Source: Cephalopachus bancanus (taxonomy: Eukaryota > Chordata > Mammalia > Primates > Tarsiidae). From it: a stretch of DNA of 64,000 nt. The translations under genes and the position numbers were made by a program. A model generated the notes under the pieces. It was not told the origin of the DNA. It saw only the letters and a program-made list of their open reading frames with translations, and searched no databases. Positions 22,721-32,266 of the stretch are shown here, in pieces. The DNA lies in NCBI GenBank assembly GCA_027257055.1, contig JAPVLO010000153.1, positions 3,782,001-3,846,000 on the forward strand. The letters are read 5' to 3'. The first letter of the stretch is position 1, and each line of letters begins with the position of its first letter.

Positions 22721-24440
22721 GACTCTCTTTTGAGTCATCTATATTTTATTTTGGTAACATTTTCATACCTTTAAGTTATTATTTTACAATGTATTCTAAT
22801 ATTCAATAGCATTGGGCTATTGGGCTCCCTCATCTCCTCCATAATTGATTCTCTTTTCCACAGTATTTACTGGTTTTCTTATCCATTTTTTTAAGTAAAT
22901 TTTATAATAATTGTATTTAGTTCTTAATTCTAGCTCTGATTGTAATTTTATTTCTCTTAGTATCAAACAGATGACTAGCTTTCTTTTTTAGCATTGCTCT
23001 GTATAGAGTTCAATTTATATTTCGCACTTTGCTCTTTGGAAATTTTTCCTCCTACTCAAGTAGCTCTGCTTATTTTCAGGATGACTTTTCAGATCAGGAC
23101 ATGGTCTGGCCAGGGAGTTGAGAGCAACCCATACAGAAAATAAAGTCATCCCACAGTAAAACAGTAGTTTCAGTCAAAAACAGTATTCTTCTTTAACCAA
23201 ATAAGCTAATTGGTTTCTGAGAATGAAGGGTATCTTTATTTTTTGTTGTTAATGCCATTATAGTTGTTATTGTCATTCAACTTTTCCCTTAGTGTGGTTT
23301 TATAGAATGTTTATATTGACTTATAAAGTATTCAGAAATGTGTGTTTCTCAGATTTTTATGCTCTAAATTAAGCAGTTCCTTCAGGATCAAATACTAGTT
23401 CTTATTCTCTCAAGAAAAACTCTTGCAAATTGCCTCTCTTTGTCAGTTTTCCAAGTTTTAAAACAAAAATTTAAAAAAGAAATTATCCAAGGTTTGAGTG
23501 AGATACATTCACCTGCAAGGCATGTAAAATATTTTCCTAATATAAACCTCTTCAAAGGTTGTTGTAAATCACCATTTGAAATGCTTTCTTTAAAGTGATG
23601 ACTAATATGTTGACCATTAAATTGCAAAATGGAACACTCACAAATCATGTGATTTTTATCTTTAAAATTTTAATATGTAGTATATTTATTAAGGTGGATT
23701 CAGGATAGACCATTTATATGTGTCAGGAGTGGTTATTGCATAAAACTCCAGGCTCACTTGTCTTAAGTCTACCATTTTTATTTTCACTTATCCTGAAATC
23801 AGAACACCATGTCATTTATAAAGGTTTTCTGATCACTTCCCAGCACTCACAGCCTAAAATTCAACCAAGAAGTTTTGAGAGATCACCCCAGAGGTGACAA
23901 GACAAGATCTCACCTGCCATTCCATCCCAAATAGAGTGATTGCTGGGCCATATAATTTATAAGGTGAGATACATAAGACACTAATTGTCTCACTTCCTTC
24001 AAGTAATCCTATCACTTAACACCAAAAGAGAAAAACAGGAACATGGAAAGTTATATAAATCTCCTCATTTTGTACTATTCAAAAAAGGAAGTTTCAAATT
24101 ATTGGTAATTTTTTTTGTTTTGTTTTATACAATCTATTTTGCATAATGTTCCAAAAGAGCTTCACAATCACCAAACCTAATTAACAGAATCTTTTATCTT
24201 TTTAATAGCATTTGAACTCATTTAATGGTTTCTTCCCTGGCTCTTCTCCCTATGCCTCTAGCAATTCCTTCTCAGTACATGTGGACTTACACATTCCATT
24301 TTGACAAAATACAAGGCACCATCCTTGCCTCCCTCTCACTCTGCCTGTCCTCCATGGGCATTCTCTGTCTCTCTCAAGTCTCAGCAACTAACCCTCTACT
24401 AATGACTCCCATGTCTGGCACCTCAAATGCCATCTGACCC
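22721..24440. other. Unclassified AT-rich DNA
   Basis: No gene or named repeat recognised; some of it may be worn L1. Confidence 0.4.
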
Positions 24441-24772
24441 AAAATGAAATTATCATCTTTCCCCAGCTCTGTTCCTTCTTCTATATGCTATAACTTGCTG
24501 TGTGTAGCCACCATCTTCTACATCATATTATATTTTTCCATTGCCACTAGCTCCTTAGCACTCAACTTATCTACATTGTCTTCTCTTCAACCAAAATCCA
24601 ACAGGTTATTTTCAGAATCCAAGCTCTTATCCTCTTTGGACTATTATAATCTTGCATCTCACTCTCCTTAAATTTGTTCTCACTCTGCTACTAGAATGGT
24701 CTTTCCAAGCACATATCTAATTATGTAACTTTCTGGCTTCAACACTGCAGATGACTCCTAATGGCCTAGTGC

Positions 24773-24977
24773 AGGGGTCAGCAAAAAGACCCAGCTCACT
24801 GTCAGATTTTACAAATAACGTGTTATTGGAACACAGCCCACTCACTCGTTTGTGTATTGTCTGTGGCTGCTTCATGCTACAACAGCAGAGTTGTGTCACT
24901 TTGGCAAAGACCATGTGGTTCTGAGAGCCAGAAATATTTCCTATCTGGCCCTTTACAGAAAAAGTTTGCTATCTGGC
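24773..24977 (-). mobile_element. MER20-type hAT MITE, minus strand
   Basis: Begins GCAGGGGTCAGCAAAAAG, contains GTTATTGGAACACAGCCCAC and ends CTATCTGGCCCTTTACAGAA with GTTTGCTATCTGGCC, i.e. antisense MER20. Confidence 0.85.
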
Positions 24978-24994
24978 CTACTGGATAAAGACAG

Positions 24995-25053
24995 AACTTC
25001 ATGATATGCCATGTAAGGCCTCTATTCTTCATGATATGACATGTAAGACCTCT
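24995..25053. repeat. Tandem duplication, unit about 30 bp
   Basis: TTCATGATATGCCATGTAAG at about 24,997 and TTCATGATATGACATGTAAG at about 25,026, each followed by a CCTCT end, form two adjacent copies differing at a few bases. Confidence 0.8.
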
Positions 25054-25179
25054 GTCCCAGGCTTGGCTCTTGCCCACACCCTCCTTGAACCTCATACTCC
25101 AGCCGTGCTTGTCTGCTTATAACTCCCAGCACTGGCCAAGATAAACTTCTGTAATGATGGAGAGAGATTGTGTTTGTCT

Positions 25180-25350
25180 GCACTGCCCAGTGCTATAACC
25201 ACTAGCCACGTGTCACTACTTAGCACTTAAAATGTGGCTAGTGCAGTGGAAGAACCAAATTTTTTATTTTATTTAACTTTGATTAATATTAATTAAAACT
25301 TTAATAGTCGCATGTGGTTAGTGGTTACCACATTGGACAGTGATGCTGGA
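25180..25350 (+). mobile_element. hAT-type MITE of the GCTGTCCAATA class
   Basis: CACTAGCCACGTGTCACTAC, GCACTTAAAATGTGGCTAGTG and CATGTGGTTAGTGGTTACCAC form the usual internal inverted arrangement. A related copy lies at 39,205-39,420. Confidence 0.7.
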
Positions 25351-25720
25351 TTGTGTCACCAACAGTATCTTTGTGCATTCTAAGGGGAGTATTTAAAACA
25401 TTTAGGATACCCTGCATATCTAGGAAACACTCCTATTTCAACATATTTAACTTAAGGGACCTTTTTCTAAGGAGGCTTTTCTAACTCCTAAGCCCTGTCC
25501 CTCCTCACCTCTCAGAGACTTGAGTATCTTCCTTTTGTGCCCTCAGTATGCCATCATAGTACCAGGAAAACTTTTTATCTGTCTTCTCTAATCAGTATAA
25601 CAGTTCCTAAAAGCAAATCTTTGCCCAACTTGTCACTGCTTAAAAAACTCCTAACCCAGTGTTTGGTTTGTGTCAGAAGTTTAATTAACATTGGTTATCA
25701 GTCAAACAGATTCATTAATG

Positions 25721-26744
25721 TCACATTCAAACTTATCCTCAGCATATAAGATCCTTTCCTTTGTTCTTTGATAAATGAATTCTGTCATGGAGTGCTTCTG
25801 CCTGACTCTCCACCCAGCCAGAGAATTCCCTTTAAATAGGAATACTTTTCCTCTCATTACACCTGAGCAATCAAAGATGGTTGCTTTGACTCTTTTGAAA
25901 CTGCTGGATCAGTTTCCTAAGATCTCAAAAGAGAGAAAACAGGTTCTCTGGGAAAAGAAGAAAAAGAAAAAAGAAAAGTAAGCCCAAAGCTAGGAAAAGA
26001 AATTATTGCCAATGGAACAACTTTCAAGTGTTTCTAAGTACAAAATTTTCCAAAGCACACTATGGTGCTGACATATACTAAATGTTTGGCAAATTAAGTT
26101 TGCTGAAATTAACCCTGGATATGTTTATTTCACCATGTAACATATTCGAAAATGGTGAAATGCCACATTTTATATAAAGAAAAATGCCTATAAGTATACT
26201 TATAGGATAAGAAATGTCAGATAGAAATGAGATTTTATAAAAGTTATATTTCTATTCCTTTATTTGGGGAATATTTTTCTTTTTAAGTCATAGTCCTTAC
26301 CATTTTGGATGTTAACCTGTAGACATGAACCCAGGTTGCTGAATTGTACCAAAGCAATAAATTTTTATTCTTTTGATTTCTAACCAACAATCTTTGAATA
26401 TGAGCTTCAGGTAGAATATTGGATTCTATTTTCAAATAAAAACTAAAGATTTTTATCATGTGTCAGATTATGTAGGGTTAAGTTTTCCATACATACTCTG
26501 CATGTTATGATTAAAAATAATATCTGTTGTGCCGAACCAAATAAAGATATACTAATAGGAAATCATTTAAATATTTCAAAAATTAGTATCTATGAACTAT
26601 AATCTATAGACGAGAAAATTACCTTCCTTGTCAGTCACCTGTTGGGGACTACTTAAACTTTAAGACATTTTTGCTCAGCTGAAAATTGTGAGAAAAAGAA
26701 TAATAATCTATATATAACCACTTATCTTGTGTGTGCTCCATTAT
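25721..26744. other. Unclassified DNA
   Basis: An A/G-rich tract at 25,950-25,980 is present; otherwise nothing recognisable. Confidence 0.4.
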
Positions 26745-26935
26745 CCTAGGTACTTTGTATACATTAATATAATCTTATAATATAGGAACTATTATCAATA
26801 TTACTCCCATTTTCAGATCACATAATTGAGATACAGAGAAATAACTTACTCAAGGTCCACAGTAACAACAGAGTTGATATTCAAGCTCAGGCAGTTTGGC
26901 TCTGAGGCACAGGCTCTAAACCTCTGTTCTATTCT
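26745..26935 (-). repeat. MIR SINE relic, minus strand
   Basis: GGAACTATTATCAATATTACTCC, GATACAGAGAAATAACTTAC and CAGGCAGTTTGGCTCTGAGG are the reverse complement of MIR including its 5' end. Confidence 0.85.
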
Positions 26936-28264
26936 GTTTAGAATAGATTATGCTTTTTCCTCGCCATAACTTTGTCATCAGGCTCTGTAACATGGACACC
27001 TTTTCCTTTCAGTCCACATGGGTCTATAATATAATTTTAATAGTCAAATAACATTTCCTTGTTTAGATAGACAGTACATTGTCTAGCCTGTTCCCTATCT
27101 GTGGTATTTTAATTTTCACTTTTTCATTACAAAAGTCCTTTCAACTCTCTGAATTATTGCTTGTGTGCATAAGAGAGGGAACAATGAGAAAAGAGTGTGT
27201 AAACAGTATAACTTGGAGCTCTTATGAGAAGACATGGTATTTTTACTTTCCATAGGAAAGAGTTGTGATCGGAGCTCAGAGGCTTCAGGATGATGCTGTT
27301 GGGGGGAAATTAACTAATCACGTCAAGTTATCATCATAATACAAATGGAATTGGCAGATAATAGCCCCAAGCTGAATTGTAATCATACAGCATTATGTTT
27401 GTTATATAATATATACCCACCACATCTGTTGGTTAGCATACAAGGGAAAACACAGTTCTTGTACTTGGGCTTTCAAAAATCTACAATTTTGTGGTTTAAT
27501 GGACAGAGTCATGAGTTCATAGAACAACTCAGAGGTGAGGGTCTCTCTTTGCCATAGGGTCACCCTTCTGTTTACCTATAAATTTCTCCCACTTCTTAGG
27601 TTTTTCTCAACTTTCTTCCCTGTGCATCTGTCTACCCCAAGCAGAGGAACATGCTTCGCTCATTTTCTCTAGATTAGCCATGAACAAAATCAAACAGAAA
27701 GAAAAAAAATAGACTTTCTCTTTCTCCCTTTGGCATAATAGAGCTGTTGCAGAATTTCTAAAGTAAAACAAAGTCAAAATAGACAAACACCCCCTGAAAG
27801 TCTTAAAATGTCATCTGCTTTGAAGAAAGATCTTACATTAGTAAATCATATTGCCTACCAAGCTGCACAAAAGTCTGTTTCTCCTCATCTAGTCTGGACA
27901 TCTGACACAGAAAGTCTCTTCTTTCAGGTTTCCCTCAACCTAATTTCCTTTTCTGCCCCCTCACTCATAGGGACTGTTCAGGCCATACGGGAAAATAGTG
28001 AATCCTCAGCTAGAAACCATTCAAAAATCCACCAGAATAACCCATCTATTGTCATCTTATTCTTCCATCTCTCTCAGAAAAGTCTGATTTAGTTATATTC
28101 TCTGTCCTTTCCCACTCAGACTTTCAAAGATGCATACTCATTTACACAAATATTGACAAATGTTTATTAAATACCTGTTAAGTGCAGAGATTTGTACGTA
28201 TGTTGTCATATATCTCATTTTGCATTAGGAAAATATGAGATCACTGTACAGATTAGAAACGTCA
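26936..28264. other. Unclassified DNA
   Basis: Nothing recognisable. Open frames at 27,345-27,557 and 27,808-28,092 show no family resemblance. Confidence 0.4.
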
Positions 28265-28313
28265 GTCTCTCTCTCTCTCCCTCTCTCTCACCACACACGC
28301 TTGCGTGCATGCG

Positions 28314-28362
<49 letters not shown>
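28265..28362. repeat. Compound microsatellite (CT)n-(GC)n-(CA)n
   Basis: A CT-rich tract (28,265-28,289), a short spacer, a CG/GC alternating run (about 28,308-28,321) and a CA run of about 41 bp to 28,362 follow in series. Confidence 0.95.
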
Positions 28363-28364
<2 letters not shown>

Positions 28365-29863
28365 ATTTTTAAATTGTGGTAGAAAAGATACATATCTTTT
28401 GTGATTAACTCTGGATTCTAGCATTTAACAACTTTAAGAAAATAGTTGAAAAAGACTGAAAAGAAAAATTTTAAGGCTACCTAAGAGAGTTGGCTTTGTT
28501 TCAACTGAAGGGGGGAAATGAAGTGATTTAACAGTTTCTGAAATAAAAACAATATGCAAGGAGTTCTGAGATTTCTCAGAAGTGTACCTTCAGGATGAAG
28601 GGAAAATCTGAGGGAAATATGACTGAGAGGGAAAGTAATGCAAAGTTCTTGGCCTAATAAAATTTCTTTTTGGGCTTTAATGTAAGTTTACAAGAGACTT
28701 GCACTTGAAATACCAAATTCCATGAACAAATGGTTATAGATGTCCTTCAGCAAAAGGAAGAGCTAAACTGTAGCAGGAAGAATTCAGATGTGCCCAGGCC
28801 TATGGCTCCTTTCCGATGCAGCTGCTTTCCAAATAAGGTGGATTTCCCACTGGAAACAGTCTGTGTCATATGCAGGATTGTGAATGGTGCTTAGAGCACC
28901 ATCGATGCAACCATTCCTGTTCCTGGGCCCTCACAGAGCCACCCTTAGAAATGAGGAGAAATAAGGAAATAGGATGAACCCTCGCCTGTGCCTTCTCCCC
29001 ATCCATCACTCATTCTGGGTTTTGAAAAAGAAAAAGAAAGGAGCTGATCTGCCTATATGCAGCTTCAGGGCCAGGGGTAGAATTGAAGTTTGGGTCTCCT
29101 TCTACCTTTCCCCTCACCAGGACTCAAAGGTCTTGGACATCCTGGGTTAGTGATGCCTCCTTTAAAGTGACCCACTTGTACCCAAGTCTCCATGAGCAAG
29201 GTGGGTGACCAAAATGGCACACTGGCATGTGCAGAAACACTCAGCATGTTCTCTCTCACAAGGGGATTTTCATGTGTTATAAGAAGTGGGTTAAAGGCTC
29301 ACTGTAGGAGGTAAGAAACAAACATGAAGTCCCACCCTGATACCCTCTTGGCTTTCCTAAGGGCTTAATCATCTTTCCAAACTAAGCTACTTAAGTGTTG
29401 TTTATTTAGTTATTCTGGATAAGCCCCTCTGGAAGACGTGTGCTGATTTGCTGGTGGCTTTTGTAGAGATTACATACAGAAACTCTGAGGGCTCAGGCCT
29501 CCTTTTTTCTCTTCCTGCAACCGCAGTCATAGTTCCCTGTTTGACTACAGAGACCTCATTGTCCCTACCAGCTTTTTTCTCACTTGACAGCTGCTCTTTA
29601 TTGTCCCTTCTTCGTAGGCAATCAGGTTGGCCCACAAAAGGTCTGCAAACACATTGATCCTACCTTAGCTAAATATTTTGATCTTTGCCAAGTTACTACT
29701 GAGGGAGTTTTTCCCATAGAGTGAATTGCTCAGGAGAGGTCCAAAGAAAGAAAGTAAAAATTCACCTACCAAAATGTAAAGCATTTTTTTTTCCTTCTCG
29801 GGCTTCCTTAAAATGTATCCTCACAGTAATTTTATACACACACATGTACACACATATATGTTT
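28363..29863. other. Unclassified DNA
   Basis: I see no named repeat in this 1.5 kb, which is unusually free of obvious insertions. Frames at 29,065-29,259 and around 29,402-29,657 (both strands) are open but unrecognised. Confidence 0.4.
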
Positions 29864-29934
29864 ACAGGGGGTGCCAAAAAATGTATGCACATTTTAAGAG
29901 ATGTTGTTTATGTACTACTTTTCGAAGTTGAATT

Positions 29935-29948
29935 AAATTATGGTAGCA
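29935..29948. repeat. Left target-site duplication of the L1
   Basis: AAATTATGGTAGCA, identical to 36,296-36,309. The A/T-rich start (AATT/AAATTA) suits the L1 endonuclease preference on the opposite strand. Confidence 0.95.
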
Positions 29949-31225
29949 GGGCCCCGGCGCTCCCGCCTCCCGCGGCCCCGGCGCTCCCGCCTCCCGCGGC
30001 CCCGGCGCTCCCGCCTCCCGCGGCCCCGGCGCTCCCGCCTCCCGCGGCCCCGGCGCTCCCGGCGCCCCGGCGCTCCCGGCGCCCCGGCGCCCCGGCGCTC
30101 GGACCCGCACAGCTCATCACAGCCCGGCCTGAGAGGAGATCCACACAGGTCGGCTTCAAGGAAGGTCTGCAGGGATTTCTGCCAAATCTCCTGTGTCTGA
30201 GATTGTGCTGCTGGCTCGTGTGGGGCTTCTGCTGCCTGCTCGGAGGCAGGCAGCCATCTTGTTCCTGTCCGGCCCCACCCCCTCTGGGCGAGCAGATGAG
30301 ACAGCACCACCTGCTGGCGACTCAAGGTAACAACACCGAAACGGGAGAAATAAGCCTGATAAAGACATAGACCAAACTGCTGAAGGAAAGCTGACCTGAG
30401 CTGTCCTTCACAACATATCAGGGGCAATTGACTCTAACTGCAAACTAATTCACCGGCTTGAAAAGAAAACTACAAATCAGACCTGAAAGGACATTGGACT
30501 TAAACGAAAGGTCTCAGAGTGTGCTTCATTGATTCTATTAGTTTAAGGACTTAATTCTATTCCTACAGTATTGTTCCCTTCTTTCTCTTTTCCTTTTCCT
30601 TTTCTTCTCTTTTCTTCTGTCTGTAAACCATGTCTTTGTATAGAGGAACAACACACCAATAAGGTGGTTGGATAGCCGGTATGTTAGCATCACAATATGT
30701 TTTATTTGTGGTTGTATGAGAGTTGGTTCGACTGTAGCTGTGGTCCATCATTTTTAGCTGTTTTAGTATAGACCTCTCTCTCTATTTGTTGGCACACTCG
30801 TTAGTTTCCTCCCTTACTTCTCTATCTCTCCACTCCCCTCTTCAACCCACTATCTGCTCCATTCTCTCCCCCCTGCTAACCACATTTTATTACAGGGAGT
30901 AAACCTACAGCCCCACTGCACGGACAGACTCCAGGGCAGTGGGAAGTGGGTTCCACATTATCCACACGCCTGTCAGCGAACAGCGGGACCTGCAGACAGA
31001 TTTTGAATCACAGCTCTCCCCTTAAATACATCTCAAAACTGCAAAAAGGACCACCTCCAACCTACAGTGCAACTTCAAAATTGAACAAAGTAAGACGACA
31101 TACATAAAGAATGGGAGATTGAATGAACAGAAGTAAAACCAGTCCCTTTACCCCTGGAAAACAAAATTTAAGAAGACGGTGACGTGGAGGGAAGGAAGAA
31201 GTAGGGAAGTGGAAAAACCGCACAA
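29949..31225 (+). promoter_or_regulatory. L1 5' UTR, presumed internal promoter
   Basis: In L1 elements the 5' UTR carries the internal promoter; here that is inferred from position. The first 160 bases are nearly pure G+C, then follows a less GC-rich part with CCATCTTG at about 30,250, an A/T-rich centre, a long pyrimidine stretch (30,575-30,620 and 30,775-30,860) and a purine-rich lead-in to ORF1. I recognise no similarity to the human L1PA 5' UTR beyond base composition. Confidence 0.7.
29950..30104 (+). repeat. 24-bp GC-rich tandem repeat at the L1 5' end
   Basis: Four exact 24-bp units start at 29,950, 29,974, 29,998 and 30,022. Each starts GGCCCCGGCGCTCCC and continues GCCTCCCGC. A fifth unit (30,046) is truncated and passes into shorter GGCGCCCCGGCGCTCCC units. 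Because 24 is a multiple of three and no stop codon occurs, long artificial open frames appear on both strands here. Confidence 0.95.
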
Positions 31226-32266
31226 ATGAAGAAAAACCAAAAGAAGAATATAGGGCTTACACAGACCCCTGGGAGATCAGACAATGAGAAAACAGATTCT
31301 GGAACACAGACAATGAAGACTCCCCAGAATGACTGGCTACATGCAACAAACCCAGACATCAAAACATTAATGGAGAGAATTAAAAAAATTGAGGAGAGAC
31401 AAGAGGAAAAGGGGAAGGAGCTGTTGTCAGAAATGACAGCAGTAAAGAATACTGTGATGGAAATGAACAACAGACTAATAAGCATGGAAAGCAGAATCAG
31501 CCAAGCAGAAGAAAGAATCTCAGAGCTCGAAGACCAAAACACAGAACTAACCCAAACTGTCAAAAGCATAGAAAAGAAGCTCAAAAAGACAGAACAAAAC
31601 CTGCAAGAGATGAATGATCACTTCAAGAGACCAAACCTGAGAATAATTGGGCTTCCTGAGGCAGAAAGAGAAACAGAAGCCACACTGGAACAAACATTCC
31701 ATGAAATCATTCAAGAAAACTTCCCTCATCTCAGTAAAGATGAAAAAATTCAAACACAAGAGATTCAGAGAACCCCTGCAAGACAACAAACGAGAAGACC
31801 AACTCCCAGACACATAATAATTCGACTAAACAAAGTAGCTATGAAAGGAAAAATCCTAAAGGCAGCAAGAGAAAAAGGCCAGACCACCTACCAGGGAAAA
31901 CCAATCCGAATAGCAGCAGATTTATCCACAGAAACCCTTCAGGCCAGGAGAGCCTGGAGCCCTATCTTCAAAGTACTAAAAGAGAAACAATTTCAACCAA
32001 GAATAACCTACCCAGCTAAACTAAGCTTCATTAGTGAGGGAGAATTAAAATCTTTTCCAGACATCCAATCCCTAAGAACCTACGCTGCCACCAGACCACC
32101 GCTACAAGAAACACTCAAGAAAGTACTGAACACAGAAGAAAAGAAAAAAGAACATCAGCATTCTTCACAAGAGTACAGGCAAAAGATTAAAAACACACCT
32201 GAACCAACTCCAAAACCCAAAGAAAGACAACAAATAAACAGTAACAACTCTGTAAGAACTTTATGA
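31226..32266 (+). CDS. L1 ORF1 protein (RNA-binding chaperone), open
   Basis: 346 codons, close to the 338 residues of human ORF1p. In the known family this protein forms trimers, coats L1 RNA in cytoplasmic particles and acts as a nucleic-acid chaperone. Residues 1-45 are a polar N terminus. About 46-133 show heptad-like spacing of I/L/M with many E/K (for example ISQAEERISELEDQNTELTQ), the coiled coil. The RRM begins near residue 136 (PNLRIIGLPE) and includes RHIIIRLNKV near 195-204. The C-terminal domain follows (GKPIRIAADLSTETLQARRA, YPAKLSFISEGELKSF). The tail after about residue 303 is longer and more basic/polar than in human. The ATG at 31,226 opens the frame after purine-rich leader DNA. 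No internal stop. The stop codon overlaps the ORF2 start. Confidence 0.95.
   Translation: MKKNQKKNIGLTQTPGRSDNEKTDSGTQTMKTPQNDWLHATNPDIKTLMERIKKIEERQEEKGKELLSEMTAVKNTVMEMNNRLISMESRISQAEERISELEDQNTELTQTVKSIEKKLKKTEQNLQEMNDHFKRPNLRIIGLPEAERETEATLEQTFHEIIQENFPHLSKDEKIQTQEIQRTPARQQTRRPTPRHIIIRLNKVAMKGKILKAAREKGQTTYQGKPIRIAADLSTETLQARRAWSPIFKVLKEKQFQPRITYPAKLSFISEGELKSFPDIQSLRTYAATRPPLQETLKKVLNTEEKKKEHQHSSQEYRQKIKNTPEPTPKPKERQQINSNNSVRTL

Larger units (their letters stand above)
24450..25720. repeat. Old mammalian repeat complex interrupted by two DNA transposons
   Basis: The text TTTGGACTATTATAATCTTGC, CTACTAGAATGGTCTTTCC, TCTAATTATGTAACTTTCTGG, then, after a MER20 insertion, CTGGATAAAGACAGAACTTC and CTTGGCTCTTGCCCACACCC follows a widespread old mammalian repeat I cannot name with certainty. 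A hAT MITE at 25,180-25,350 splits it again. Confidence 0.45.

Noticed and set aside
28192..28424. Frames with poly-HT or poly-CV residues over the CA/GT microsatellite
   Set aside because: Simple-sequence artefact, as also at 1488-1751 and 22,313-22,519.
29813..30427. Long overlapping open frames on both strands (up to 185 codons, rich in A, P, R and G)
   Set aside because: They arise from the 24-bp GC-rich tandem repeat of the L1 5' UTR. A unit divisible by three and lacking stops keeps several frames open on both strands.
31168..31813. Minus-strand frames of 138 and 88 codons opposite ORF1
   Set aside because: Shadows of the A-rich, stop-poor ORF1 coding strand; no independent start context or family resemblance.
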